Below are positions 21,968-31,349 of a stretch of 64,000 nt of DNA, one piece after another. The stretch covers positions 18,895,286-18,959,285 of the forward strand of contig CM036762.1 of NCBI GenBank assembly GCA_020796225.1, given 5' to 3'. The translations under genes were made by a program, and so were the position numbers. The stretch's first letter is position 1; the number at the start of each line of letters is the position of its first letter. The stretch comes from Arion vulgaris. Its lineage: Eukaryota > Mollusca > Gastropoda > Stylommatophora > Arionidae. The notes below the pieces were generated by a model. It was given only the letters and a program-made list of their open reading frames with translations, did not search any database and had not been told where the DNA came from.

Positions 21968-22380
21968 AAAATCAATGAGAGACGGGACAAAGAAAGACAG
22001 AAAGATAAAATTCTGAACAGTCTGGCTTCATTGCACAGAAAAGTATCAAAATCCGAACTGATAGCCCTACGGGTAGACGTGTGTGGGGATCCATGATCGT
22101 CTACGCCACTCGGCACGGCACATGATAATGATCAACAATTTTGTTAACAGTTAATACGACATTTCTAGCTAACTTCGTCTGACACTATAAAGTTCAGATC
22201 TATTTTAATCATAAGAAAACAACAGAAAAATAAACTTGATACACAATTTACAATTTCCAACACAAAAACAGGAAATATCAATTTGGGATGAGACAGGTGA
22301 CAAATGAGAAATACATTTCTGAACGTCGTTATGACACGGAAATATGTCAACATCCGAGAATATATAATCTGTAAGTACAA
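21968..22380. other. LINE flank, unassigned
   Basis: 21968-22096 may continue the RT C-terminus in another frame (open but without a landmark). 22097-22380 shows no recognisable feature. Confidence 0.3.
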
Positions 22381-22637
22381 CAAAGGAAACCTTTTATTTC
22401 TCGAGTTATATTGGGTAATATGGTGTTAGACCCGATTGTTCATTGACCGTCAGCACACGATGTGGTCAACATCACGCCTGTCGCCTTTACTTCCCAGTGC
22501 TTCAACTGGTACCCAACTAAAGCTGGGTCAACATAAGAGTCGTTGCGGTTGGAAAAATATTCCTAGCCCTCTGGGAAATGAACCCGGACCACTAGCCTAA
22601 GAAGCCAGTTCCCTAACAACTACACTACTTCGGCTAC
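22381..22637 (-). mobile_element. SINE family D, diverged
   Basis: Same layout as 18168-18443, with many substitutions (the minus strand head has GGGTTCATTTCCC; body AGCTTTAGTTGGGTACC). No clean duplication was found, consistent with older age. Confidence 0.75.
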
Positions 22638-22742
22638 TTGATATAGTTTGTACACATAGCATATAAGTTTGTAGCCGAGAAATATGTGATCATAAGCGTC
22701 AGTCGAATGGAACATGATAGTGATGGTTTTATTAACATTGTT

Positions 22743-23146
22743 CGCCCTTGTGATGCTGAGGCCCGCAGGGGAAGCAAAGAATAGTATCATTCTCTCTCTC
22801 TCTTCTCTCTTTGCCTTTTACCCCGGGTTGGGGCATAGGCCCTCAACCAACTCATGCCAATTCTTCCTATCTCTAGCTATCTCCTGCAGCTCCCTCCAGC
22901 TCTTCTTTATATTGTTGATCTAATAGTACCACTGCGACCTACAAGGCATGTCGTAAGAGGCGACTGATGTAGGACCTAGGGAAGCTACCTTAGTAAATAA
23001 AGGCTTGCAGAAATTGGATGTCCTGGCCTATTTGTAGGACATGGCTAGCACAACGTACAATGGCTCTTAGGTTCAGATCACATACAAATCACACAGAGTG
23101 GTTAACAAGTGATCGATATGGAGCGTTGGAAGAAGAAGAAGAAGAG
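22743..23146 (+). mobile_element. SINE B interrupted by LINE 3' end
   Basis: The head (CGCCCTTGTGATGCTG) to 22785 and the remainder from 22922 form SINE B, ending in GAAGAAGAAGAAGAG. Between them (about 22788-22921) lies a minus-strand LINE 3' end preceded by (CT)n. AATAGTA recurs at both edges as a possible short duplication. Confidence 0.8.
22788..22921 (-). pseudogene. LINE ORF2 C-terminal fragment
   Basis: The minus strand encodes WRELQEIARDRKNWHELVEG then L-C-P-N, the final residues of a LINE ORF2. Sister copies are at 36178-36290 and 57185-57250. It is inserted inside SINE B. Confidence 0.65.
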
Positions 23147-23172
23147 TTAGCCATGTTTATTGTGTGTCTGTC

Positions 23173-24024
23173 ACCTTGCATCTGACTTGATAAACTTATC
23201 ACACCTTGTATCTGACTTGATAAACTTATCACACCTTGTATCTGACTTGATAAACTTATCACACCTTGTATCTGACTTGATAAACTTATCACACCTTGTA
23301 TCTGACTTCATAAACTTATCACACCTTGTATCTGACTTGATAAATATCACACCTTGTATCTGACTTGATAAACTTATCACACCTTGTATCTGACTTGATA
23401 AATATCACACCTTGTATCTGACTTGATAAATATCACACCTTGTATCTGACTTGATAAACTTATCACACCTTGTATCTGACTTGATAAATATCACACCTTG
23501 TATCTGACTTGATAAACTTATCACACCTTGTATCTGACTTCATAAATATCACACCTTGTATCTGACTTGATAAATATCACACCTTGTATCTGACTTGATA
23601 AATATATCACACCTTGTATCTGACTTCATAAACTTATCACACCTTGTATCTGACTTGATAAACTTATCACACCTTGTATCTGACTTGATAAACTTATCAC
23701 ACCTTGTATCTGACTTCATAAACTTATCACACCTTGTATCTGACTTCATAAACTTATCACACCTTGTATCTGACTTCATAAATATCACACCTTGTATCTG
23801 ACTTGATAAACTTATCACACCTTGTATCTGACTTGATAAACTTATCACACCTTGTATCTGACTTCATAAACTTATCACACCTTGTATCTGACTTGATAAA
23901 CTTATCACACCTTGTATCTGACTTGATAAACTTATCACACCTTGTATCTGACTTCATAAACTTATCACACCTTGTATCTGACTTGATAAACTTATCACAC
24001 CTTGTATCTGACTTCATAAACTTA
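23173..24024. repeat. 28/30-bp minisatellite, about 29 copies
   Basis: The main unit has 30 bp (CACCTTGTATCTGACTTGAT plus AAACTTATCA). A 28-bp variant lacks two bases in the last third, and a single-base variant has TTCATAA for TTGATAA. Each unit includes GATAAACTTATC, a near-palindrome. The 30-bp units keep frames open, giving false INLSHLVSDL repeats. Confidence 0.95.
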
Positions 24025-24279
24025 TGTTAGTGATCCACTGACCACAGAGCTGTCAGTCTCTGCGTATGTTATCTAATTTATTTTATTAGAAGTTTTTTCA
24101 ACAATAACGTTTGGCAACAAGATGTAAAGAAGAAATAGCAAGTCCAGAATGTTTATCTATCTTTGATGGATAATAAAATTCATCAGTAGTTGGCAGATTT
24201 AGACGGTTTTTGGGAAGAGAAATAACTCTGAAGAGCAGAAGTACAAAATATATGCATGTTCCTTTCGTATCGTTATACG
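24025..24279. other. No recognisable feature
   Basis: About 250 bp with no identified coding or repeat content. Confidence 0.3.
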
Positions 24280-24612
24280 TTACAACATCATCAAATAGAC
24301 TGTTCTGAGCAGAACTTTGCCACCCCAACAGTCCTTCGGAATTTCTCTCTCATAGGTCTCTGACGCCGTCATTTTCAAACCATAAGTTACATCCTTAATC
24401 CATCTTCTCCGTGGTCTTTCTCTTCTCCTCTTTGCCAGTATGCCTCCTTCCATGATGGTCTTCTCCAGCCCTCGTGTTTTGTATATGTCCAAAATATCTC
24501 AATTTTCTCTTTCTTATTTGTAGAGTTAGCCAGTTTTCTTTGATTATAAGTTCTTTCTGGATAGATCTATTTGTTCCCTTCTCTATCCAAGATATACAGA
24601 GGATTCTCATGT
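24280..24612 (-). pseudogene. LINE ORF2 C-terminal fragment
   Basis: The minus strand reads across two frames: LTLQIRKRKLRYFGHIQNTR, then RRWIKDVTYGLKMTA, then the 3' block GGKVLLRTVYLM. It matches the plus-strand copy at 60440-60600 (RRWIHDVTDDLSMTA). It is 5'-truncated. Confidence 0.75.
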
Positions 24613-24674
24613 AATACGTTACGTAACGCTTGCAAAGTAATTTCTATATACCGTTCTTACATCTAATAAGAAAT

Positions 24675-24922
24675 TATACCACGTGGTATATAGAGTAATG
24701 CGGTGTTAGTCCTCCATTTTTCATTGACTGTCGGCACACGATGGGTGATGTGGTCAACATCACGAAGACCGCCTTTACTTTCCAGTGCTTTTCCTGGTAC
24801 ACAATTGAGGCTGGGTCGACCTGAAAGTCGTTACAGTTGTACAAAACTTCACATCTACTGTGGAGTTGAACACGGGCCACTAGCCTAAGAAGCAAGTTCA
24901 CTAACAACTACGCTACTGCTCC
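24675..24922 (-). mobile_element. SINE D, satellite-linked subfamily
   Basis: Starts with the perfect 16-bp palindrome TATACCACGTGGTATA (24675-24690) and runs to the tRNA-like head at 24922. It shares diagnostic variants (TCGTTACAGT, ATCTACTGTGGAGTTGAAC) with 37085-37330 and with no other SINE D copy. It is immediately followed by the 50-bp satellite, as that copy is. Confidence 0.8.
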
Positions 24923-24929
24923 TCCGATT

Positions 24930-25146
24930 AAGAGAGAACTTTACATATTGATCAAGAGAGAAAACTTCACTTGTTGACTAAGAGAGAACTTTACATATTG
25001 ATCAAGAGAGAAAACTTCATTTGTTGACTAAGAGAGAACTTTACATATTGATCAAGAGAGAAAACTTCACTTGTTGACTAAGAGAGAACTTTAGATGTTG
25101 ATTAAGAGAGAAAACTTCACTTGTTGACTAAGAGAGAACTTTACAT
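24930..25146. repeat. 50-bp dimeric satellite, about 4 copies
   Basis: The unit consists of two related halves of about 25 bp, AAGAGAGAACTTTACATATT plus GATC and AAGAGAGAAAACTTCACTTG plus TTGACT. It is the same family as 36955-37080 and 37331-38365. Confidence 0.93.
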
Positions 25147-25261
25147 CATTAATGCAATTCCTTATATTGTAGCCACTTGAACATTAATTTCTCCGTTCCG
25201 TGTAATTTTCACTTCTAACTTTTCCGTAATCACCTGTAACAGGTTACGGTGATCATCATTT

Positions 25262-25480
25262 TGTGTTTCTCTCTCTCTTCTTTTTTTCTCTCGCGATCGT
25301 TCTTAGGTCGTTTTTATCATTCTAATGTGATATATACACAGCCAAACATCAGAACGTGATGTACGTGCACAAGCCTTCAGTACCAATTGGGGCTCAGGGC
25401 TTATCCTTCGGTGGTGTGTTCGATTTCAACCAGCGTTTGTGTGCGGTTCGCTCTCCGCTAGCCTTTGTTGTCCCCAGTCA
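25262..25480 (-). mobile_element. SINE family E, minus copy
   Basis: Complement of the body at 28848-29044 and 41095-41275: CGGAGAGCGAACC at the right, CGAAGGATAAGCCCTGAG in the middle, ending leftward in CGATCGCGAG and a (CT)n run. The head is not clear. Confidence 0.65.
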
Positions 25481-25917
25481 AACCTGCAAGGCAGCAGGTT
25501 GCTATTTTCTTTTAGGGCAGCGACCCTTAGACTGCCTGCCCCTCCCCCTCCCCCGGGCTTATGAGCGCCATTTGCCCAGCGAACCGGTTTCGCAGTTTCC
25601 GAGTTTCGCCCCACGCGAGTCCCCGTCCCTTCGATGGATGCACCTTTCATCTTGTATGTTTATCCTTCCAGCTTTTCCCATCGGCGGGAGAGACGAGCAT
25701 TAATAGTCACTCTGGGCATTCGCTCGTCTGTGTTGCGAGCGGATCCCATCTAGCGTGACTGCCTTTGCATCTCTACTTGCACCAAAGTAACTCTCCCACG
25801 ACACCTGCCCTCTTAGCCAGACCTGAACTACCATCTGTTTCCAGGGTCACCACGAGGAGGTGAAGGCAGGGTCTAGATTAGTGCCAGCTCACTAATCCTG
25901 GCACGGCGTTGACCCCA
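25481..25917. other. GC-rich unassigned segment
   Basis: Clearly more GC- and CpG-rich than its surroundings, with no family resemblance in the frames. It sits directly between SINE E and an RNase H LINE 3' end, so it may be LINE-derived. A CpG-island promoter is another possibility, but no exon is visible beside it. Confidence 0.3.
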
Positions 25918-26052
25918 TTTTGTGTTTAATCAGCGAGCCACAGGAACCATCAGCATGCATACCCTTTGGCATCTCTTGGGAGAGACTGATCACATGTAGG
26001 TCTGCCCGAAGTGCTGTCGCGTCAGTTCAGTAACCAATAACCAATATACTAC
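25918..26052 (+). mobile_element. RNase H LINE 3' end, short copy
   Basis: Matches the complement of 20012-20130 (TGTGTTTAATCAGCGAG, CACAGGAACCATCAG, GTCAGTTCAGTAACC) and ends in the same (AACCAAT)n tail. It is strongly 5'-truncated. Confidence 0.75.
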
Positions 26053-26141
26053 AGAGATCATCTGTCTACCGTTGTGAGCTTTGAGACCATAACCATTGAC
26101 ACTGTCCTCTGCCCCCGCACTCATCCACTCCTTGGTTCTAT

Positions 26142-26411
26142 AAAAGTAAAGGAACCCTTTCATACCTCGTGGTATATAGGTCAATACAGTGTTAGGCCTG
26201 TATTTTTCATTGACCGTCGGACACGTTGGGTGATGTGGTCAGCATCACGCCGGCCGCCTTTACTTCCCAGAGCATGTCTGGTACCCAGTTGAGGCTGGGT
26301 CGACCTGAGAGCCGTCGTGGTCGGGAAAAATTCCACGCACATTGCGGAGCTGAACCCAGACCACCAGCCTTGCGAAGCGAGTTCACTAACAACTACGCTA
26401 CAGCGGCTCTC
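26142..26411 (-). mobile_element. SINE family D, complete
   Basis: Nearly identical to 18168-18443. The perfect duplication CCTTGGTTCTAT is at 26130-26141 and 26412-26423. The head, at the right, includes GGGTTCAGCTCCG on the minus strand. Confidence 0.92.
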
Positions 26412-26496
26412 CCTTGGTTCTATGGCTTGACGTTAATTCTGCCGGGGTGTAAAGTAGAGTATCTAAGTGCTTTAACAATTGACTAGAGGTTATTAA

Positions 26497-26632
26497 TCTT
26501 TTCGCGAGTCTGGCCGATATACGAGCTAGCGGTCTGTTTTCAGTTGACGCAGAGAAAGTATACTCACTAACTCGGTATACATTGGAAGATAAAGGCTTCG
26601 GGCCGATAACAAAATATTACGTAGTGAAAGGG
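26497..26632. mobile_element. piggyBac-like MITE, 136 bp
   Basis: TTAA at 26493-26496 and 26633-26636. Ends TCTTTTCGCG... and ...GTGAAAGGG. Similar in length and terminal sequence to 3628-3761. Confidence 0.6.
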
Positions 26633-26765
26633 TTAATATAAATTATATTTGATTATTTTCTCTAATATTTCTTGCAGAAATGTTAAGTTGACACAATCCT
26701 AGCGAAATTATTCATATTCATTTATACATGGGCATTAGTATCATATTTTAGTTTGTGATATCTCG

Positions 26766-26967
26766 TGTTCTTTCCGATCCAGAAACACTTGAGTTTTCAG
26801 TTCTTTTGCTCGGTGCCATGGCCATCGTAACCTTTCGGTTCTTTGCCAAGAACACCGTAAATCTGGAGAACCTGTGGCTTTTCTGCCAGCCCGCGGAACT
26901 GAACCTTACTCACAGGCAACTTGTCACCCCTCGTCCAACGCGATACGAACACGCTGGCCAGGCGGGC
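26766..26967 (-). mobile_element. SINE family C
   Basis: Same structure as 16702-16890, with the tRNA-like head at the right. An approximate duplication around GTGATATCT flanks it (26755-26763 and 26970-26978). The oligo(A) tail is reduced. Confidence 0.78.
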
Positions 26968-27113
26968 TCGTGATATCTTCACACACGCTCATGTGACCTG
27001 TGCAATGAGCAAGCGTAATCATATTCATCGTTATCATTTTATCATACTTCCTAACATTTTTCTTCCAAAGGAACATGGGGTTTTACGATTACAGCTAATA
27101 TGAGGTTAACATT

Positions 27114-27544
27114 CATGGGCGTCAACAGACACTTTTCCAAGAGGGTGCAAAATGAATTTTAAAAATACATTTTAGTTGGGAGTTTAATAAGCGAAAATGT
27201 AGAAAACTAGATTTGCACCAATGGTACGAGGACTCAAGGCAAGAGTTACAAGGACAACAGGTTTCCTGTAACGATCACACTTGGAGGATCTAAGCTTCAA
27301 GTACCTCAGAAGTCGGCGAGGTTGTCCAGGTGGTTGAGGGACACCTGTGAAAGGTTAATTTAGCCTCATGACCCAATCTCAGAAGTGCAATACCAGGCAT
27401 CATGACTTTCGCCTGAATTGACAGCGGGCGTTCGCCAGAAGAAGAAGAAGACCATTCGCATAAAACTCTGTTAACAAAAATTCATTTTTCAGGGGGTGGG
27501 TGACACTTGCCTCCCCCCGTTGCCGTAACTTATGGACGCCCCTG
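27114..27544. mobile_element. hAT-like non-autonomous element with insert
   Basis: Ends CATGGGCGTCAACAG and, on the complement of the right side, CAGGGGCGTCCATAAG. Flanking 8-mers TTAACATT (27106-27113) and GTAACATT (27545-27552) match at 7 of 8. About 27220-27450 inside is a retroposed segment ending in GAAGAAGAAGAAG that shares AAGTACCTC..GAAGTCGG with the repeat at 41550 and 42090. Confidence 0.6.
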
Positions 27545-27552
27545 GTAACATT

Positions 27553-27785
27553 AAAGCATTAACGAGCTCATATATTTGTAGTTTATTTAGTTAATGGATA
27601 AATATAACGTTACTGCACTCCGGGACGACTCCCTGTAGGTACACATTCTAGATCAGAAGATGATGATAGATAATACAGACAGGCTATACGATCTGAACAT
27701 CCAGGAACATTGTCTTAAAGACAAATATACTGTCTTGGAAACTCAAATATTTTAGTCAAATTAAAAGTTAGAGTGGTTTAGGAAT
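27553..27785. other. LINE 3' scrap and unassigned sequence
   Basis: 27600-27650 (TTACTGCACTCCGGGACGAC) matches the RNase H LINE 3' end (20036-20060). The rest has no recognisable feature. Confidence 0.4.
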
Positions 27786-27837
27786 GCGGCTGCTCGTGTG
27801 TTGCCGGTCTCTCAAGTGAAGCAAAGAATATTAACAC

Positions 27838-27990
27838 TGCAGACTAAAGAGATGTCGTAAGAGACGACTGGCAGACTAAAGAGATGTCGTAAGAGACGAC
27901 TGGCAGACTAAAGAGATGTCGTAAGAGACGACTGGCAGACTAAAGAGATGTCGTAAGAGACGACTGGCAGACTAAAGAGATGTCGTAAGA
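27838..27990 (+). repeat. Five-fold 32-bp repeat of SINE core
   Basis: Unit GCAGACTAAAGAGATGTCGT plus AAGAGACGACTG, repeated almost perfectly, the last copy with small changes. It contains exactly the conserved GTCGTAAGAGRCGACT core shared by SINE families A, B and E. Other SINE B copies have one core. Confidence 0.93.
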
Positions 27991-28110
27991 CGACGGCTGG
28001 TCTAGGGAAGATACCATTGTACATCAAAAGCATTGCAGAAATCGAATGTGATGGCCTACTTATAGGCGCATAACTGGCACAACATACAATCGCTTTTAAG
28101 CTCATGTCAC

Positions 28111-28312
28111 GCCCGTCTGCCCAGCGTGTTCGTAGCGCGTTGGACTACGGGTGACTATTCCTCTGTGTGTGCGAGTTCAATTCCGCGGGATGGCAGAAAA
28201 AGCCACCTATTCCCCAGATTTTCAGTGTTTGTGGCACCAAACCGAAGGGTAACGATGTCCATGGCACCGAGCCGAAGAGCTGAAAAGCTCAAGTGCTTCT
28301 GGATCGAAAAAA
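28111..28312 (+). mobile_element. SINE family C, complete
   Basis: tRNA-like head with GTAGCGCGTTGGACTACGG and the B-box-like GAGTTCAATTCCGC, a body with two TTCGGCTC-related motifs, and an oligo(A) end. The perfect 12-bp duplication AGCTCATGTCAC is at 28099-28110 and 28313-28324. Confidence 0.92.
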
Positions 28313-28370
28313 AGCTCATGTCACATACAAATCACAAAGAGTGGTTAACAAGTGGTCACCAGTTGTGCGT

Positions 28371-28512
28371 CTAGAAGTAGGCCAGCACATTCGATTTCTG
28401 CGACGCTTTTTATTTACTAGGTAGCTTCCTAGTTCCCTACCTCAGTCGCCACTTACACCATGCCTTGTAGGTCGCAGTGTTACTATTCTTTGCTCCTTGC
28501 GAACCACGGCAA
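28371..28512 (-). mobile_element. SINE B fragment
   Basis: Complement of the SINE B 5' half: CATTCGATTTCTGCGACGC, TTTATTTACTAGGTAGCTTCC, GCCTTGTAGGTCGCAGTG, ending at the head. The 3' half is missing. Confidence 0.75.
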
Positions 28513-28519
28513 CACAGGT

Positions 28520-28700
28520 TATAAAACATATCAGAAATAAACAAGCATCAATCTGTGGACATGTTATTAGAAGAGAAAAACTTCAATACATTGTGACAAC
28601 GGGCAAGATACAGGGGAAGAGCGACAGAGGTCGACAGAAATAAAATATGATAGACAACGTAACATCATGGCACGGCGTGAAAACAGTATCATAACTCAAA
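28520..28700 (+). pseudogene. LINE ORF2 C-terminal fragment
   Basis: Plus-strand frame IRREKLQYIVTTGKIQGKSD then R-G-R-Q-K, and after a stop NVTSWHGVKT. This corresponds to the R-R-x-x-L-x-x-x-x-x-T-G-K-I-x-G-x-R-x-R-G-R-Q block of LINE ORF2 ends. Confidence 0.6.
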
Positions 28701-28705
28701 GCTGC

Positions 28706-29044
28706 CCGAGTGGTTACCGGGGCCCAAATTGGGATGTAAAGAATAGAACCAATGTTACCTGCCACAAATGTCGTAAGAGTCGACTAAGGAGGTTGGCCGT
28801 GGGACTAGCTACCCCATACTGTAAAAAACACTAGATGGCTACAGAACGGAGAGCGAACCGAGTAAACGCTGGCTGAAACCGGACACATCGCCGAAGGATA
28901 AGCACCAGAGCTCCAAGCAGTGCTGAAATGTGACGTAAAACACACCAATGCTAAGGCTGCATAAATCAGATTTCCACATGAATAGAATTGATGGGGAGGT
29001 CTGGTACATCGGTCTGGGCGGTGATCGCGATATATATATATATA
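28706..29044 (+). mobile_element. SINE family E, longest copy
   Basis: The head GCCCGAGTGGTTACCGGGG and the core ATGTCGTAAGAGTCGACTAA are shared with family A. It then continues with GGGACTAGCTACCCC and AAAACACTAGATGGCTAC, the body GGAGAGCGAACC...CGAAGGATAAGC, and ends in GATCGCGATATATATA. Other copies of the body are at 25262-25480 and 41095-41275. Confidence 0.8.
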
Positions 29045-29343
29045 ACTCATAGCTAGAACAGGAAGCAGAAAGGCGTGGAAGAACACGTTAACCTACTACT
29101 GTTTGCATGGCACTTGATGATGATGAGCGAATTGAAAACGATATTCTTTTGAGATTTTTACTGTTAAAAAAATACATCGGACAGTTAAAACTGTGCCTTT
29201 ATCAGCGCCGGATTAGCCTAGTAGCAGAAGTAGCAAATGCTACGGGCCCCGCGCTTCCAGGGGCCCTGCACCTATGTGACAGATGAAAATGGAAAATAAG
29301 CAGATGTTATATAAAAACACACAAACTGTCTGAATATTTAAAT

Positions 29344-29941
29344 GTCGTGTGTGATGGTGCTGAATCCAAAGAAATTAAAGCAGAAAATGCAGAAGACGTG
29401 TCCCACTGTGTAGTAGATGAAGGCAGTGATCAGTTGGGTATAGAAGAATCATCATTACCAATATTACCATTAAGATTAGCAACTCTTCACGATTTAGCCA
29501 CATTTTTCACAAGACAAACTGAAATCGAATGTACAGCAAGTCCTCCCAATTTAGCCATATCATCTTCAAGCCAAAGAGAGGCAGAAAGCACAGCACATGC
29601 TTCTAATGTAGCAACATCATCTACAAGCCAAAAACAGAACGAAAGTAAAATGTACTCAAACGATATTGGTGAATGGCCAAACAACTTCATTAAAGATTAT
29701 TGGATTGTGAAAGAAAGTAGCGAAGTGCAACATATGAACAGTGATTTCATGTCTTAAACCCCCCAAACCCCCAACAACATATGATAAAGAAAACAATCCA
29801 CGATTTTGTCGAAAGTCGTTTTTCACATACACGCATACACCAACAAACAACAATCACGTGAGAGATTGGTTGTTTATACGGAAACTAAAGGACAACTGTT
29901 CTGTTTTGTTTGCAAAGTTATTGATTTAGGCTGTACCATAG
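29344..29941 (+). pseudogene. hAT transposase N-terminus, copy 2
   Basis: 29344-29757 is open: VSHCVVDEGSDQ..., LATLHDLATFFTRQTEIECT..., with an S/E/N-rich stretch, ending YSNDIGEWPNNFIKDYW. The TTF finger follows in another frame (NNPRFCRKSFFTYTHTPT, HVRDWL) until about 29930. An A- and C-rich insertion at 29758-29775 causes the stop. Confidence 0.75.
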
Positions 29942-30040
29942 AGTGACTAGTGTATTTGGAATACTCCGGCAGTTAAAATATATTACAGCAGAAGAGATCT
30001 TGAAAAGAACTCCAAATATTGTCAGCTCTACCAAGAGGAT

Positions 30041-30424
30041 TTGGAAGAAAGCCTAGGCGACGAACTTATGCAGTTCACTGAACTTCTTAAAATTAATGTA
30101 GCTGCTGCTATTAGCAACGAAAAGCATGAGGCTCTAGAACTGCAATTTTATAAACTTATAATGGAAAATTTATTAGAGTCGTGTTTCCCAAATGTAGAAA
30201 TAGTCTTACGAATTTACTTGTCTTTAATGATTACTAACTGCAGCGGAGAACGTTCTTTTTCAACATTAAAGTGTATAAAAAGTGAGTTAAGAAACATGAT
30301 GGGGCAAGATCGTCTAAATAACCTCACATTAATGAACATTGAATGTAATTTACTTAGAGAAATTAATTTGTCTAGTGCTATCTCTAAATTTGCTCACATT
30401 AAATCGAGACAAGTTTGTTTGTAA
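30041..30424 (+). pseudogene. hAT transposase C-terminus (hATC), open
   Basis: A 127-codon open frame: DELMQFTELLKINVAAAI, FYKLIMENLLESCFPN, then YLSLMITNCSGERSFST and the terminal KFAHIKSRQVCL. It covers the end of the transposase only. Reading frame is intact over the same span where copy 1 has a stop. Confidence 0.82.
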
Positions 30425-30533
30425 AAGTTGTGTTTTATTTTATTATCATACAAAACCTAGGGCCCCGCGCTAAAATTTGCTACGGGCCCGCGCTAGCCTA
30501 ATCCGGCACTGGCCTTTATGCATTGTTTATGCA

Positions 30534-30823
30534 TTGTTTTAGGAAAACTAGGCATGAAGAAACAATTATTAAGAGAAATAAAATTCAGACAAGTAAAGTA
30601 TTTTGGGCACATAAAAGGCATGACACCATGATAAAACATTTACTAGAGGGGAAAGTTGAGGGGAGAAGAGCAAGAGGAAGACCGAGAGATAAGTGGAGGG
30701 AAACTTTAAGAAATGGACAGGTTACAGTCTGGCAGTGTGCAACACCAAGGCGAAAGACAGAGGATGCTGGAGATTCATTGCAGCCAACCTTCGATGTGGA
30801 GACGGCACCTGATGATGATGATG
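30534..30823 (+). mobile_element. LINE 3' end, 290 bp, exact duplication
   Basis: Encodes KRHDTMIKHLLEGKVEGRRA, then RGRPRDKWRETLRNGQVTVW, a LINE ORF2 C-terminus, with a (GAT)n tail. The perfect 16-bp duplication ATGCATTGTTTATGCA is at 30518-30533 and 30824-30839. Its left duplication overlaps the right target-site duplication of the hAT copy by two bases. Confidence 0.9.
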
Positions 30824-30839
30824 ATGCATTGTTTATGCA

Positions 30840-31349
30840 CAGCTAAATATCTTGACAATTAGCTGTTTTCCTGCACAGCTAAATATATATATATATCATT
30901 AACACAGATAAAATACTGCATATCGTAGCTGGCAGTAAGACTAACTTCTAATTGAAACAGTAAACAAAAATCTCGTATTAGATACACGATAGAACAAGAG
31001 CAGAACAGCTGCAGTGAATGTCATTAATCGTGCGTCACGTAAAGCTGTACCGTTTAATTTGCGTATAACTCTCTAAAGAAAAGAAAAGATGGATGTTTAA
31101 CCCAACATGAGAGATGGTGTTTCCTTTACCGTAAACATTTTGTTTGGCGCTTAACTAGGCGGTGTTTTATAGAAGCAGTTCTTGGTCACCATTACTTTTT
31201 TTTCGTGGTTCGGGTGATTGTTAAAACGTTTAACGTGTAGGATGTAACATTAGCGTATTTTCTGTTGTTTTGATACTCGTCTCTCATCTGTTCGGTAGGG
31301 ATTAGGGATCAGGTAAAGTTTACATAAGTTGTTTTGGCTATTAGTTCAC
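30840..31349. other. No recognisable feature
   Basis: About 510 bp with a short (TA)n at 30885-30897. I see no coding or SINE landmark. Confidence 0.35.

Larger units (their letters stand above)
27786..28370 (+). mobile_element. SINE B with tandem core and nested SINE C
   Basis: The head near 27800 (GAAGCAAAGAATA) is followed by five tandem copies of the 32-bp core, then a standard SINE B body. SINE C is inserted at 28111-28312 and the end sequence is AGAGTGGTTAACAAGTGGTC at 28337-28358. The (GAA)n tail is missing. Confidence 0.85.
29203..30511 (+). mobile_element. hAT deletion derivative copy 2, 1309 bp
   Basis: Same ends as 13115-14416 (CAGCGCCGGATTAGCC... and ...GGCACTG). A perfect 8-bp duplication, GCCTTTAT, lies at 29195-29202 and 30512-30519. 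The internal structure matches copy 1 closely, including the site of the central deletion, so both descend from one deleted progenitor. Confidence 0.94.

Noticed and set aside
23595..24030. Open frames repeating INLSHLVSDL
   Set aside because: Product of the 30-bp tandem unit. Frames break wherever a 28-bp unit occurs.
27838..27990. Short regular repeats considered as a CRISPR array
   Set aside because: Units are contiguous with no unique spacers and derive from a SINE core. The genome is eukaryotic.
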